Assembly: GCA_963674575.2 (NCBI GenBank)
Contig: CAXXQT010000007.1
Span: 124,001 to 188,000 of the forward strand
From: JAAYAY01 sp963674575
GTDB lineage: Bacteria; Planctomycetota; Planctomycetia; Pirellulales; Thermoguttaceae
DNA length: 64,000 bases
Direction: 5' to 3'
Shown: positions 1-8,623 of the stretch, one piece after another
Numbering within the stretch: position 1 is the first letter of the stretch
Layout of the letters: every line of letters starts with the position of its first letter
Position numbers and translations under genes: made by a program
The notes under the pieces: generated by a model
The model's input: only the letters and a program-made list of their open reading frames with translations
Database searches by the model: none
What the model was told of the DNA's origin: nothing

Positions 1-547
1 GGCGGGTAAGCACGACCCCACGGACTGGGACGTCGCAACCGAACATTGCTTTGGCGTGCATCACGCGTTGATCCCGCACGTGACCCTGGCGTTCCTCAAC
101 GGGCACATCCTCATCCTCATCGAACAGCACCAGGTCCGGTCGCAGGACTTTGCCACCGGTCGTAACGCTGAGTCCTCGCCAGTCGCCACTGCCGATGGAT
201 ATCGCCGTCGCATAATACGGTTCGTCTCCCGCAGCCGACCCGATGGCCATCCATCGTTTCTCGGGACACCGGGCGGCTAAGTGAGCTGCCATTCTTGCCT
301 TCAATTGCTCGGCTTTTTGGGCCGTACTCCCGACCAATACCACAACCCGAGCTAGACGCATGGCTCCGGCCCAAATTGCGGCGGCCGTCAGTAGTGAGGT
401 CGACCCGCAACCTCGGATGACCGGCCGCTCGCACCAGACGTGATCGAGGACCGCCAGCTCAATGACCGATGCCAACCGGAGCTGGTACGGGGTCCATCGC
501 GGAAACACGCGGGGGAATCGTAATCCGAGGAAGTCGACCAGACGCAT
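1..547 (-). CDS. Phage terminase large subunit-like ATPase, N-terminal part
   Basis: Open to the window edge, so only the first 182 residues are visible. The ATG at 547 follows a GGGGGG ribosome site, with an in-frame TAG three codons upstream. Residues 45-52 (RGCGSTSL) sit where a Walker A loop is expected but lack the usual lysine; the preceding Arg may serve, as in the deviant P-loops of large terminases. Residues 139-147 (LVLFDEDED) match a Walker B strand with DE. Spacing and the strand after the loop (VVVLVGST) fit the TerL ATPase domain, the motor that packages DNA into the prohead. The nuclease half lies outside, so another phage ATPase remains possible. Confidence 0.6.
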   Translation of the reverse strand, partial: MRLVDFLGLRFPRVFPRWTPYQLRLASVIELAVLDHVWCERPVIRGCGSTSLLTAAAIWAGAMRLARVVVLVGSTAQKAEQLKARMAAHLAARCPEKRWMAIGSAAGDEPYYATAISIGSGDWRGLSVTTGGKVLRPDLVLFDEDEDVPVEERQGHVRDQRVMHAKAMFGCDVPVRGVVLTR

Positions 548-658
548 CAAACACTACCCCCCATCCAGGGCCCCACGACGAAACAAACATTACCGAACAC
601 GCCCACTGTTCCCTGTGCCCTTGGCGCTCTCTTTTTGCCAGGAAGGACCCGCAAAACC

Positions 659-940
659 TCACCCCCCACCGGGGTGCCGAGACTCGCTCCGCCGGGCCTC
701 TTCGAGCGTGGTGAGGCGGACGTGATGCTCGCCGAGCCGGGCGCGATGTTCGCTGACGGCCGCGTGGAGTTCATGGTGTTCGCTCTGGTTGTTCGCCAGG
801 TCCTGCTCGATCCGTTTGAGCGATGCGGCGATCTTGCCCAGCCGCTCGGCGATCCGCATGAGGAAACAGAGGATCGAGCCGCCCATGCCAAGGGCCGCTA
901 GAACGAAGACGGCGAGGGCGATCCAGTTTGCAATGGTCAT
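659..940 (-). CDS. Small membrane protein with coiled coil
   Basis: 93 residues. An N-terminal hydrophobic segment (about residues 3-30, WIALAVFVLAALGMGG) is followed by a charged heptad-like helix rich in Arg, Glu and His. The ATG at 940 follows GAGG at good spacing; a longer start at 1003 would add a weak N-terminus. The layout, one membrane helix plus cytoplasmic coiled coil next to the terminase, resembles phage holin-accessory or spanin-like small proteins, but no family is recognised. Confidence 0.6.
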   Translation of the reverse strand: MTIANWIALAVFVLAALGMGGSILCFLMRIAERLGKIAASLKRIEQDLANNQSEHHELHAAVSEHRARLGEHHVRLTTLEEARRSESRHPGGG

Positions 941-947
941 GATTTCC

Positions 948-1346
948 TCACAGGCTTGGAGTCCGAAGCAGCCAGCCAAAGCCGTCGACAAGTCCGTCGA
1001 CAAGCTCTACCTGCACGTGTACCAGGTAGACGGCTCCCCACTCGGTGAACGGCGATGCCAGGTCGGATGAGAGCACGACCTCCACGTTGAAGCCGGTCGC
1101 GTCCGCATCCCAGTCTTGCAGGTCGTCGTAGATCGTCTCAGCCACGTCGAGCTCAATGTCGGTGTGGTCTTCAATCGCTTCGAGCGTTCCGTCCGCTAAG
1201 CGTTTGTGGACCGTGTAGCTTGCGGCCGAGACATCTGCCTGCGCCAGGTAGGCAGTCGTCCCGTCGTCATGCCGCACCAATACACGTCGCCGCAACGGGA
1301 TCATCGCATCCTTGCCGACGGTGTCTTGGTAGACGCTGTAGCCCAT
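948..1346 (-). CDS. Phage-region hypothetical protein
   Basis: 132 residues, acidic in the middle (DDLQDWDADATG), no signal peptide or membrane segment. It starts 3 nt after the repeat-bearing gene at 1350 and ends 7 nt before the small membrane protein gene, so it is in the same transcription unit. The mixed beta-rich composition with a terminal valine-rich stretch (VYLVHVQVELV) would fit a minor structural protein; no family recognised. Confidence 0.6.
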   Translation of the reverse strand: MGYSVYQDTVGKDAMIPLRRRVLVRHDDGTTAYLAQADVSAASYTVHKRLADGTLEAIEDHTDIELDVAETIYDDLQDWDADATGFNVEVVLSSDLASPFTEWGAVYLVHVQVELVDGLVDGFGWLLRTPSL

Positions 1347-1349
1347 GGC

Positions 1350-1739
1350 TCACACCTCCACGATCAATCCTGCAACTTGCCCGCCGGACACGATCACGCC
1401 GCCGATCGCCGCCGCCTCACTCGTTAATCCGATGATCGTCAGCCCGTCATCCAGGCCGCAGGCAGCCACGACTACCGTTATCTCCACGGCAGGCAGCTCG
1501 ATCACCGTGCCGTCGACCAAGGCCGGCGGCGAGGGCGATACACCAACCTCGATCGCAGGCAACGCCACGGCCGTGCCGTCGACGATCTTAGGCGTGCTGC
1601 TGCCGATCGAGATCTGTGTCGCCGGCACCTCGATCACGTCCCCGGACACCACCGTCGGCACGGACTGCGAGATCACCAACTGCGTGGCAGGCAGGGCGAT
1701 CGCGGTTCCGTCGACGATAGTAGGTGAGGGAATCGGCAT
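1350..1739 (-). CDS. Short beta-repeat protein of the phage structural region
   Basis: 129 residues made almost wholly of four imperfect repeats of about 23 residues with the pattern VDGTxIxLPAxxIxI (for example VDGTAIALPATQLVIS and VDGTVIELPAVEITVV). The last part is hydrophobic and glycine-rich. The upstream LamG protein ends in a similar tail (STIELPAIYITI), so the repeat looks shared between neighbours. Start and preceding stop overlap as TGATG at 1739. A beta-solenoid or fibre-like accessory role is inference only. Confidence 0.65.
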   Translation of the reverse strand: MPIPSPTIVDGTAIALPATQLVISQSVPTVVSGDVIEVPATQISIGSSTPKIVDGTAVALPAIEVGVSPSPPALVDGTVIELPAVEITVVVAACGLDDGLTIIGLTSEAAAIGGVIVSGGQVAGLIVEV

Positions 1740-2185
1740 CAGGTGCTCTTCTGGCCAACGAGCAGACCGGCGGCCGCAATGGTGAGGGTGAACGCTCCGC
1801 CGCCGAGAGCACGGGGCAGGAGCCCGCCGCTGTCCGTGTCGATGCGCAGAACCGGCACGAGGTTGCCTCCGTCATCACGAGCCACGATGACCGATTTCAC
1901 GGTTTGCCCAGCTTCGAGACTGCCGAACGCCACGTCGCCGCAATCGATCGAGACGGTGTTGTCTCCGTCGTCCGCTGTGATCGACACGCTGGAGATCGTC
2001 TGCCGACTGTAGCTGGCCACGTCGATTTCGTCGAAGCCCGCCTGGTCAAGCAGCGAATCGTTGTCCGGATCCGGCGTCCAGGTCGAGTCGGACGACTCCA
2101 GGACCGCGAGATAGGTGGCCGTGTCGATCGCCGTCGCGCCGCGGAACAACCCGGCGTGGCCCTCGTTGAATAGATCATTCGACAT
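1739..2185 (-). CDS. Putative phage structural protein
   Basis: 148 residues from the ATG at 2185 (MSNDLFNEGH). The N-terminus with a Leu-Phe-Arg-Gly segment and a beta-rich C-terminal half (VSITADDGDNTVSIDCGDV) resembles short tail or head-decoration proteins, but there is no firm family match. A longer GTG-started reading from 2269 is less likely because it would overlap the LamG gene. It overlaps the next gene by 1 nt. Confidence 0.6.
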   Translation of the reverse strand: MSNDLFNEGHAGLFRGATAIDTATYLAVLESSDSTWTPDPDNDSLLDQAGFDEIDVASYSRQTISSVSITADDGDNTVSIDCGDVAFGSLEAGQTVKSVIVARDDGGNLVPVLRIDTDSGGLLPRALGGGAFTLTIAAAGLLVGQKST

Positions 2186-2196
2186 TAGAATCTCCG

Positions 2197-3081
2197 CTAG
2201 ATCGTGATGTAAATCGCCGGCAATTCGATAGTGGACGGGTAGGTACTGCCAGCCACCGCCGCCGGCCACAGGACTCGCGACGGAGGCATCATGAGCGCCT
2301 CAGTGCCGACTCTCAGCATCGTGTTGGCCGGCTCGTGCATGTCCTGGATCACGGCATCGCTCAGCACCTCGCTAAACGCCATGGCATCGGATACGTCCCC
2401 AGGGAAATACAGCCCATTCACGTTTGATGTGCCCATTCCAACACCGATCGCCGCTGAGTCCGCATACCAACTGTAGTACTCGACGTCACCAGTCCATGAG
2501 GCCTCAAGGACTCCGTCCAAGTAGAGCCGAGCAGTCTGCCCGCTTCCCGCACCCGTCACCGTGATCGTGACCGTGTGCCACGCATTCACACTAAACGAGG
2601 CATAGACGTTGTCGTAGCAGGTGCCGTCGTTGTTGCCGGCAGTCAATCTCACGGTATCGTCACTCTTAACCGACAACCCGTACCCATACGTGCGTACGAG
2701 AGACGTGTTGTACCCAGACGGATTCCCAAACAGCACGCCGTTTGTGCCGCCAGCCGACCGAAACCGAATAGACAGCGTTTTCCATACGTCAGGTGTGCAG
2801 GTGTAGGACGCGTGATCAAGAAACAACGACACGTAGTCGTTCACGCCATCTAGCGACACGTAGCGGCGGTCGTCGCATCCCCAATCGCTCGCCGGCGACA
2901 TATTCGTCAGGACACCGTGCGGCCCCCTGGGGCCGCGAACGCGCGAGTTGAAGTACCGCCAGCCGTCGGCATGTTGCCCCAGCCCCAAGAACTGCGCAGA
3001 CGACCACAGCGGACTCCGCCGATTGAGGCGGCAGTTGTCCGGACGCACGTCGCAGTAGCGGTGGCGGATGAGACTGGCCAT
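2197..3081 (-). CDS. LamG/concanavalin-like domain protein, putative tail or fibre component
   Basis: 294 residues. The central part (about 85-235) has the concanavalin-like (LamG) pattern: WKTLSIRFRS, then WHTVTITVTG, then ARLYLDGVLEASW and later GDVSDAMAFSEVLSDAVIQ. This is the usual jelly-roll in phage tail fibres and host-binding proteins. The C-terminal tail STIELPAIYITI resembles the repeats of the gene at 1350. It sits in a cluster of beta-rich small proteins between terminase and early genes, so a virion-surface role is a fair inference. Confidence 0.7.
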   Translation of the reverse strand: MASLIRHRYCDVRPDNCRLNRRSPLWSSAQFLGLGQHADGWRYFNSRVRGPRGPHGVLTNMSPASDWGCDDRRYVSLDGVNDYVSLFLDHASYTCTPDVWKTLSIRFRSAGGTNGVLFGNPSGYNTSLVRTYGYGLSVKSDDTVRLTAGNNDGTCYDNVYASFSVNAWHTVTITVTGAGSGQTARLYLDGVLEASWTGDVEYYSWYADSAAIGVGMGTSNVNGLYFPGDVSDAMAFSEVLSDAVIQDMHEPANTMLRVGTEALMMPPSRVLWPAAVAGSTYPSTIELPAIYITI

Positions 3082-3093
3082 GGTGCGTGGTTA

Positions 3094-3507
3094 TCAGGTG
3101 GTGTCGAAGGTGGCGAGCCGGTAGCGGATGGTCACGGCTACTTCCTGGCCGCAATCGTTATCAATCAAAATCTTGCAATCGCCGTATTCTGCGGGGTCGA
3201 CAGAGAAACGCATGCGGCGAGTCGTGTCCTGCACCATCGCCACGGAATCGGCCTGAAGAGGATCGTCGTCGATTGTCTCGTACGATCCACCGTCTTCGCC
3301 GCCGCACACGTAGGCGTAAATGTCGCCGTCACAGACACCTGTGTCGTCTTCGACGGCGGTCACGATGAACTCGGCAGAAGCGTAGCCATCGAGCGGAATG
3401 TTGTCGATTGTCAGCTGCGAACCGTCGGCAAGGGCGGTGCCGTTGACGTCGCTCTCAGACACCTTGGCGTATTGCCACGCTCCCCAGGAAAATCCACTGC
3501 TACTCAT
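3094..3507 (-). CDS. Beta-rich phage-region hypothetical protein
   Basis: 137 residues from the ATG at 3507 (MSSSGFSWGAWQ). The start overlaps the stop of the upstream gene as ATGA, showing translational coupling. It has three cysteines and a beta-rich pattern (QLTIDNIPLDGYASAEFIVT), no signal peptide. Probably a minor structural protein; no family recognised. Confidence 0.6.
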   Translation of the reverse strand: MSSSGFSWGAWQYAKVSESDVNGTALADGSQLTIDNIPLDGYASAEFIVTAVEDDTGVCDGDIYAYVCGGEDGGSYETIDDDPLQADSVAMVQDTTRRMRFSVDPAEYGDCKILIDNDCGQEVAVTIRYRLATFDTT

Positions 3508-3977
3508 GAGCCAGCCTCCATCTCCCTCACGGCACGGATGAAATCGAGCAACCGCCACGACTGGCCGAGTTGCGATTGGCGGCTAACAGTCCGCTCGGCC
3601 AGCGCCTTGAGCGCGGCCGCGGCGGTCGCCATTCCTTCAATCGCACCGAACTGGTCAATCATCGCCCGGACACCATCACAGCCAAAATCGAGGCCTCCAG
3701 TGTCCCCCGAGTCGGCGCACGGCTGGATCAGCATCGCGACCATGTCTGCCACCCGCACGCTCGACGTGGCGGCCGACGTGAGCATGGCCCTGAACGTGGC
3801 ATATTCGGTGTCCGTCAGGATCGCCGCGCAAGCTCGGAGCGATATGAACCGCTGGTACACCTCGGGGATTGTCGCGGCCACGTATGCCGCCCAATACTCC
3901 TCCGCCGTCGTGCAGCCAGAGTAGATCCCGCCCGGGTCGGTCGAGAGCTCGGTAATCAGTGCGGCATCTGCTGCCAT
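3504..3977 (-). CDS. Alpha-helical phage-region protein
   Basis: 157 residues, mainly helical and alanine-rich, with an N-terminal part similar in style to phage neck or head-to-tail proteins (residues 1-60: ALITELSTDPGG, then YWAAYVAATIPEVYQRF). It is coupled to the gene at 3507 by a 4-nt overlap. No family is recognised. Confidence 0.6.
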   Translation of the reverse strand: MAADAALITELSTDPGGIYSGCTTAEEYWAAYVAATIPEVYQRFISLRACAAILTDTEYATFRAMLTSAATSSVRVADMVAMLIQPCADSGDTGGLDFGCDGVRAMIDQFGAIEGMATAAAALKALAERTVSRQSQLGQSWRLLDFIRAVREMEAGS

Positions 3978-4014
3978 GGCACCCTCCTCGTTCTTGTGCC
4001 GGCCAGGCCGGGCA

Positions 4015-5025
4015 TTACAACCAGCTCAAGGCCTCGTCCCAAGCGGGAAGCTTTTGGATTGGCGTGCCGATCACGGTGTGGGCGTAGCAGTCGCCGGCCG
4101 AGTAGACCGGCGCGAGCAGCTTGCGAGGAACCCATCCGCCGCACTGGGCGTAGACGTCCGGAACAGGAAACGGACCGACCGGCCCGGAGCAGTGATTGCC
4201 GTGGCCCGTGTTGGCGATCCAGAGCGCGAGGACCTGGCCGTCGTCGTCCCAGCGGACGCCCGTTGCCGTGACGGCGTGCCAACCGCTCGAAAACCGCGTG
4301 CCGATCCCGTCCTCGCCTCGCTCGCGAGCCCAGTAGGTGTAGCCGCAGTAATCGCACGAGTAGCCGGCCTGGATCAGCTTGCCAGACTCTTCGGGAGAAG
4401 CGACCTCGAGTAAATCGCCCGAGCGGTTCTCGGCTGCCAAGGGCTCCAGGCCGTCGGGCAGCCCGCGGCCGCGGTCGCCCCACGGGATTGAGTAGTCCGT
4501 TTCATGCGTCAGGTCGTACTCGTCGCCGTCGACCACGTAGCGCTTGCGCCAGAGGTGCCCAAAATCCCGAGTTGCCTTGGCCAGGGCCCAGCCCGTCGAG
4601 CCGGCGCCGTGGTACCGGTAGGAGTCGACCAGTTCGCACTTGGCCAGTGCGTAGCTCGCCTCCCCAGCAACCTGGGCCTCCGGGGCCTCGATCAGCCCGG
4701 ACGCATAGAGGCACGCGTACAGCACGTCGAGCTCGTGCTGCTTCATCCAGCGCGTGCAGTCGCCGGTCGGCTGCTCGCCCCAGGTCCAGTCGGGAAAGAC
4801 TTGGAACAGGTAGGGCCAGAGGACCGTGTCCCGCGGCTCCTGGTCCAGGATGTGCGGGGCGATCTCTGTAATCGGCCGGGCCGTCAAGGGCGAACGAGGC
4901 GCCGTGTAGGCGTAGCCGAAGTTCGGTTCGGCATCCGGCGCGTAGCGAACACCGCGGCGCAATAGCTCGTCGACCGGTTGCGGCCGGCCGAGCTTGGCAA
5001 ATTCGCGTTCCAAGAACCGACTCAT
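4015..5025 (-). CDS. Possible papain-like cysteine peptidase fold protein
   Basis: 336 residues. A Cys in TGDCTRWMKQHELDVLYA (about residue 89), a His in SGWHAVTATGVRW (about 249) and an Asn in LWIANTGHG (about 270) occur in the order and settings of the C-H-N triad of papain-like (C1) peptidases: Cys at the start of a helix, His before a hydrophobic strand, Asn after one. A CDYC pair (about 224-227) may bind zinc. It overlaps its upstream neighbour by ATGA. In a phage structural region it could be a maturation or virion-borne peptidase; the triad assignment is by eye and unproven. Confidence 0.5.
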   Translation of the reverse strand: MSRFLEREFAKLGRPQPVDELLRRGVRYAPDAEPNFGYAYTAPRSPLTARPITEIAPHILDQEPRDTVLWPYLFQVFPDWTWGEQPTGDCTRWMKQHELDVLYACLYASGLIEAPEAQVAGEASYALAKCELVDSYRYHGAGSTGWALAKATRDFGHLWRKRYVVDGDEYDLTHETDYSIPWGDRGRGLPDGLEPLAAENRSGDLLEVASPEESGKLIQAGYSCDYCGYTYWARERGEDGIGTRFSSGWHAVTATGVRWDDDGQVLALWIANTGHGNHCSGPVGPFPVPDVYAQCGGWVPRKLLAPVYSAGDCYAHTVIGTPIQKLPAWDEALSWL

Positions 5026-5703
5026 CGTGAGGCCTCCATGATTGCCCAGGCGATCGCTGCGAGCAGCTCCTTCGCCTTGGCCTGGTCAAGAGCGGCATCC
5101 GCCTGGCCGAGGTGCGACTGGAGCACGCCGGCCACGGCCGTTTTGGTCGCCGGCCAGGTGCCCTCGGCCTTCTCGGCCGCCATCAGCTCCCACAGATCAC
5201 CGACAGTTCCGACACTGCCCGCCGCCACAGTGGCCGCCAGGCGGTTGAAGCGTAGAGCGCGGTCCGTCGCATAGTCCCTCGGGGGCGACGTCGTGAGGAT
5301 CGTCTCCACCGCCTCCTGCCACGTGTCGTCCGGCGAGTCGTAGGGATTTACGAAAGGGCCCCGACGGCGCCTCCCCGGTCACCGTCACGGTCTTGCTCAA
5401 GGGCACTTGCTTGATGCTCGCGGTCTTCGCGTCCCAGTCGACGGTGACCGTCGTCACCACACCGAAAACGGGATAGGCCCCCGCCGTCTCCGTCCAGAAC
5501 AGGGCGTGGTTGGAGGCGATCTTCGTGCCGTCGACGGTCAACTGCCCGGTCGGAAAGAACACGGCCGACGCCCCTTCCGGCACGTCGGTGATCGAGAACC
5601 AGACCGGCTTGCCGGCGTCGACTTCGTCCGGCCCGTCGATCGACTGGCCCGGGGCCGCGGCCGCGATCGCGGCCAGGAACAAGAGGGAAACAAGAAAACG
5701 CAT
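5022..5703 (-). pseudogene. Exported Ig-like-domain protein gene with +1 frame break
   Basis: The 5' part (5703 down to about 5345) encodes a signal peptide (MRFLVSLLFLAAIAAAAPGQ) and a beta-sandwich-like region (DEVDAGKPVWFSITDVPEG to KTVTVTGEAPSGPF). At GGGCCCTTTC near 5350 the reading frame must slip by +1 to continue as VNPYDSPDDTWQEAVETI and on through the helical C-terminus ending EASR at 5022. Both frames encode Gly-Pro-Phe at the break. Read as one protein it would have about 220 residues. Without the shift the upstream frame runs on into shadow-like sequence to 5197. A lost base is the simplest reading; a programmed shift is possible. Confidence 0.6.
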
Positions 5704-5878
5704 GATTCAATTCTCCAAAGGAAAGAGCGGATCTTCACGGGCGGGGACCACTCGCAGATGGCCTGGTTTCGTCTTCCAGGACAACCCCGTTTCCAGGGCA
5801 GCCCATTTTGAGGGCAACCCATCTGACGGCGCCTTTCACCCCCGCCGCGAAGAATCCATCACGTGAAGGAGTGAGCAA

Positions 5879-6487
5879 TCAGGCTGCAAGCGAGAGGGGC
5901 GGCGACACGACCGGGACGCAATCGGCCACGCCAGTCGTGGGCGTCGGAATCGCGTTGTTCGCAAACGTTCCGAACCACTCCATGAGCTGCTCGATAAGAG
6001 GCATGAGCCGCTCGAAGAACGACGCGAGGGCGTCCAAGAACTCGGCCCAGTTTCGGCCGTCGTCATCCTGCACCGTCTTCGACTGGATCAATTGGGCCCA
6101 GGCCTCCGGATTTTCGGCCATGATCTCGGCAGAGACAGCGTCCTTGATTTCGGCCCGGGCGGCGTCCAGGTCCTCGCCAGTCAGACCAGCGGTCGACGGC
6201 AGTTCGCCTTGCCGGCTCAACCGGATCGTCACGCGGGCGACGTTCATGCGCGTGAGGCCGAGCTTCCGCCGCTCGCGCCAGGTCAGGCCATCGACGGTGT
6301 CTTTGTCCTTGTCGACAGTCGCGTCGCCGGCGGCCTGGTCGGTCGCGGCCGTGGGCAACGGCGGCGCGAGCGTCTGGCAGACAACCAAGGCCTCCGGCTG
6401 CGTGGGCGGTTCGGCGGGAAGGTGCGACACAAACAGGCTGGCAAAAAGAACAGCGAGGACGCTGAACATCATGATTCGGCTTTTCAC
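5879..6487 (-). CDS. Exported helical hypothetical protein
   Basis: 202 residues with a signal peptide (MKSRIMMFSVLAVLFASLFV) followed by PAEPP. The mature part has an acidic linker and helical segments (ARAEIKDAVSAEIMAENPEAW, 21 residues at about 110-130, and FLDALASFFERLMPLIEQLM near 160). No enzyme motif is seen. Small exported proteins of this type are common in planctomycete genomes; the role here is unknown. Confidence 0.55.
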   Translation of the reverse strand: MKSRIMMFSVLAVLFASLFVSHLPAEPPTQPEALVVCQTLAPPLPTAATDQAAGDATVDKDKDTVDGLTWRERRKLGLTRMNVARVTIRLSRQGELPSTAGLTGEDLDAARAEIKDAVSAEIMAENPEAWAQLIQSKTVQDDDGRNWAEFLDALASFFERLMPLIEQLMEWFGTFANNAIPTPTTGVADCVPVVSPPLSLAA

Positions 6488-6520
6488 AGCAACGACTCCT
6501 TGGGGAAAGTGGCACGGCCG

Positions 6521-7132
6521 TCACGGCCGCAAGGTGAACTTGTATTGAAGGAGGCCGGACCGGGCCAGGTCCGCAGGTTCGGTCACGCAGTCGGCCGAGT
6601 TGGGCACCAGGTCGACACCGCCGCCGACGCGATAGGCATAAGAAACGGCCTGGGAGCAGTAGGGCGGATGGCCGTTTTCCATCTGGTCATCGGTCATTGG
6701 CTTGAGAGCAAGCCGGAGAATGGGCAGGTGATAGAGGGCGGCTCTCAGAACGCTCCAATAGCCGTAGTTGCCGCCAGCGAAACGCCGCATCTTGGCAAGT
6801 ACCGGCAGCATGTCGAATTCCGGCCCCGTCACGACCGGCCCGGCGACTCTTCCCGGCGTCCGCAGCTCGTCGACCAGGCGGTAGACGTCGATCAGCCCGG
6901 GCCGCCTGGCGACTTCCCGCTCCAGCAGCACGGCCCGCCCGCCGTACCACTCGCGAACCTCCAGGCAGAAGAGGTCTCCGCTCCACCAGGTGGCGATCGC
7001 CGCATGGCAATGCCGCCCCCGGCCGGCGCCGGAGATCAGCCGGGAAACCGGATTCGTCCCAGCCCGAAAGAGAAGCACGTCGCCCAAAGCGACGTTGTGC
7101 CCGTGCGATTCGATCGAGAGGTACTCAATCAT
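6521..7132 (-). CDS. YiiX/NlpC-P60-like papain-fold hydrolase
   Basis: 203 residues. It opens with the permuted NlpC/P60 (YaeF/YiiX) signature: GDVLLFRAG, then SRLISGAGRGRHCHAAIAT with the His expected in the active site, and later PPYCSQAVSYAYR with the catalytic Cys at a helix start (about residue 163). Members of this superfamily cut or exchange amide or ester bonds in cell-wall peptides or lipids. In a phage element it could be lytic or structural. It overlaps the upstream HTH gene by 8 nt. Fold assignment is fairly good; substrate is unknown. Confidence 0.65.
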   Translation of the reverse strand: MIEYLSIESHGHNVALGDVLLFRAGTNPVSRLISGAGRGRHCHAAIATWWSGDLFCLEVREWYGGRAVLLEREVARRPGLIDVYRLVDELRTPGRVAGPVVTGPEFDMLPVLAKMRRFAGGNYGYWSVLRAALYHLPILRLALKPMTDDQMENGHPPYCSQAVSYAYRVGGGVDLVPNSADCVTEPADLARSGLLQYKFTLRP

Positions 7133-7517
7133 TGCTCGCCACCGCCTCCCTTCGTCGTCGGATCTCGCGATAGCGTCGGGCGTGTTCCGGCTGCAGATCG
7201 AGCCCGACCGCCACGCGGCCGTTGCCGTTGGCTGGCCGGTTGCCCTCCGTGACGGCCTCGACGTAGCACTTCGCGCAGGGGAACGTGGCCGACATGCCGC
7301 CGCAACGCGGACAGCGAAAGGACTCGACAGCTTCCAGCGGGAGATCTCGGTTGGCCGCCTCCTCCTGCCGCAGGCGAGCGGCCGACGTGACCATGCCGGT
7401 CGCCACCGTGCCCACCGTGGTCCGGCTGATCCCGGCCGCCTTGGCGATCTCCCGATGGCTCAGCCGACCGGCTCGCAACATGGCCTCCACCTGCCGAATA
7501 ACACAAGACGCGATCAA
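7125..7517 (-). CDS. HTH and zinc-ribbon protein
   Basis: 130 residues, TTG start at 7517 after GAGAGGG. Residues 1-45 form a helix-turn-helix (LSHREIAKAAGISRTTVGTV), as in resolvase-type or sigma-like HTH domains. Residues 68-85 hold a zinc ribbon (CPRCGG, then CAKC). The C-terminal part is Arg-rich (RRYREIRRRREAV). This fits a phage DNA-binding regulator. It overlaps the hydrolase gene. The 278 nt upstream hold no convincing gene. Confidence 0.6.
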   Translation of the reverse strand: MIASCVIRQVEAMLRAGRLSHREIAKAAGISRTTVGTVATGMVTSAARLRQEEAANRDLPLEAVESFRCPRCGGMSATFPCAKCYVEAVTEGNRPANGNGRVAVGLDLQPEHARRYREIRRRREAVASND

Positions 7518-7795
7518 CCAAACACCCTCTCAATCCGAGGTCCTGGTGATCGCCGACGTGCAGAGGGCTGTCCTGCCGGTCCCTGGGGAGACAACCAACA
7601 CGCAAGAGCGAGCACCGCTGCGAGAACTCTTGCGCGATGCCAACGGAACCCAACCTACCGTCCTGTCGGCCGCACCGTCCAGCGTGAAAACTGACACTCG
7701 CCGTCGGAGAGGCCATTTCCCCACATCACGAAATGGCAGATTTCGCACTCAGAGGGTAGGTGCTGAGGGGCAAAGAATCGGCCGATTTCGGCCCC

Positions 7796-8182
7796 TTACG
7801 CCGACCGATCGCCTGGCCAGACGTTGTCGAGCATTTCGTCGAGAGAGAAGGGCGAGAAGTCATGCACGCCCGTCGGGCAGCGTTTGCCGTCGATCGCCTC
7901 CGGCGTAGGCTCCCCTTCGGCCGCCGGCGGGTGCAACGTCCACGTCCGCTGGCCCGAGCCGTGAAGCCACTCGACCAGCATCAGATTGTTGATCTTGCTG
8001 CAGCCGCATCTGAAACAGAGCCGGCGTCCTTGTCGAGCGCGAGCCATTGGTCGGGGCACCTCAAGAAGAAGGGCGGCCGCGATGCGAGCGACGTGTTGGC
8101 ATCGCGGATTGGAACATTCGCATCGCGGCCGTCTTCTAATGGAGCAAACCTGGCCGATTTGGTCCAGCGCAGTTTGTGACAC
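7796..8182 (-). CDS. Cysteine-rich zinc-binding phage protein
   Basis: 128 residues, GTG start directly after the TGA of the upstream gene. Cysteines group as CECSNPRC and CFRCGC, a likely zinc ribbon in residues 20-62. The C-terminal third is acidic and ends LDEMLDNVWPGD. No family recognised; the tight junction with the gene at 8183 supports translation. Confidence 0.5.
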   Translation of the reverse strand: MSQTALDQIGQVCSIRRRPRCECSNPRCQHVARIAAALLLEVPRPMARARQGRRLCFRCGCSKINNLMLVEWLHGSGQRTWTLHPPAAEGEPTPEAIDGKRCPTGVHDFSPFSLDEMLDNVWPGDRSA

Positions 8183-8623
8183 TCAGACAGCCTCCCACCC
8201 ATTCCGCCCCTTGCGAAACCGATCCGGCCTGGCTGCCAACTCCGCCTCGATCTCTTCCGGCTCCGCCTCCAACTCGACAGCCAGGACGGCCGGCTTCGTC
8301 GGTCCATGCTTGAGAAGGTACTGCCGAACCCGGTTTCCGAGCCGCGTCTTAGCCCGCAAGGCCTTGCGCTGTTTCGACCGCGGACCGTAGTAGTAATTGT
8401 TCTGGATGAGCTTCGTGGGCGTCTGGCCGTGGCCGCAGAGCTTCAGAACGAACTCGGCCGCCTTCAGGTCGCCGTCTTCCGCCTTGCGGATCTGCGTTTC
8501 GAGGATTGTCTGCAGCCGTTCGTCTGTGATCGTCTTCGTGACCGCGGTCCGGAGCGAGTCTGTGAAGCTTGCGCCGGCGTCGATCGTTTGGATTTCCCGG
8601 CCGCTTCCGTTCGGTTTTCGCAT
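8183..8623 (-). CDS. Phage protein resembling terminase small subunits or DNA-binding adaptors
   Basis: 146 residues from MRKPNGSG. Helical N-terminal half (SFTDSLRTAVTKTITDERLQ then KAEDGDLKAAEFVLKL) is of the type seen next to terminases, followed by a basic linker and a helical C-terminus (PEEIEAELAARPDRFRKG) that resembles a winged-helix repeat. Its start lies 160 nt inside the 3' part of the HTH gene at 8464 in another frame. A terminase-small-subunit role is a guess from layout only. Confidence 0.5.
   Translation of the reverse strand: MRKPNGSGREIQTIDAGASFTDSLRTAVTKTITDERLQTILETQIRKAEDGDLKAAEFVLKLCGHGQTPTKLIQNNYYYGPRSKQRKALRAKTRLGNRVRQYLLKHGPTKPAVLAVELEAEPEEIEAELAARPDRFRKGRNGWEAV

Noticed and set aside
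2197..3081. Diversity-generating retroelement target (LamG protein)
   Set aside because: No reverse transcriptase or template repeat nearby.
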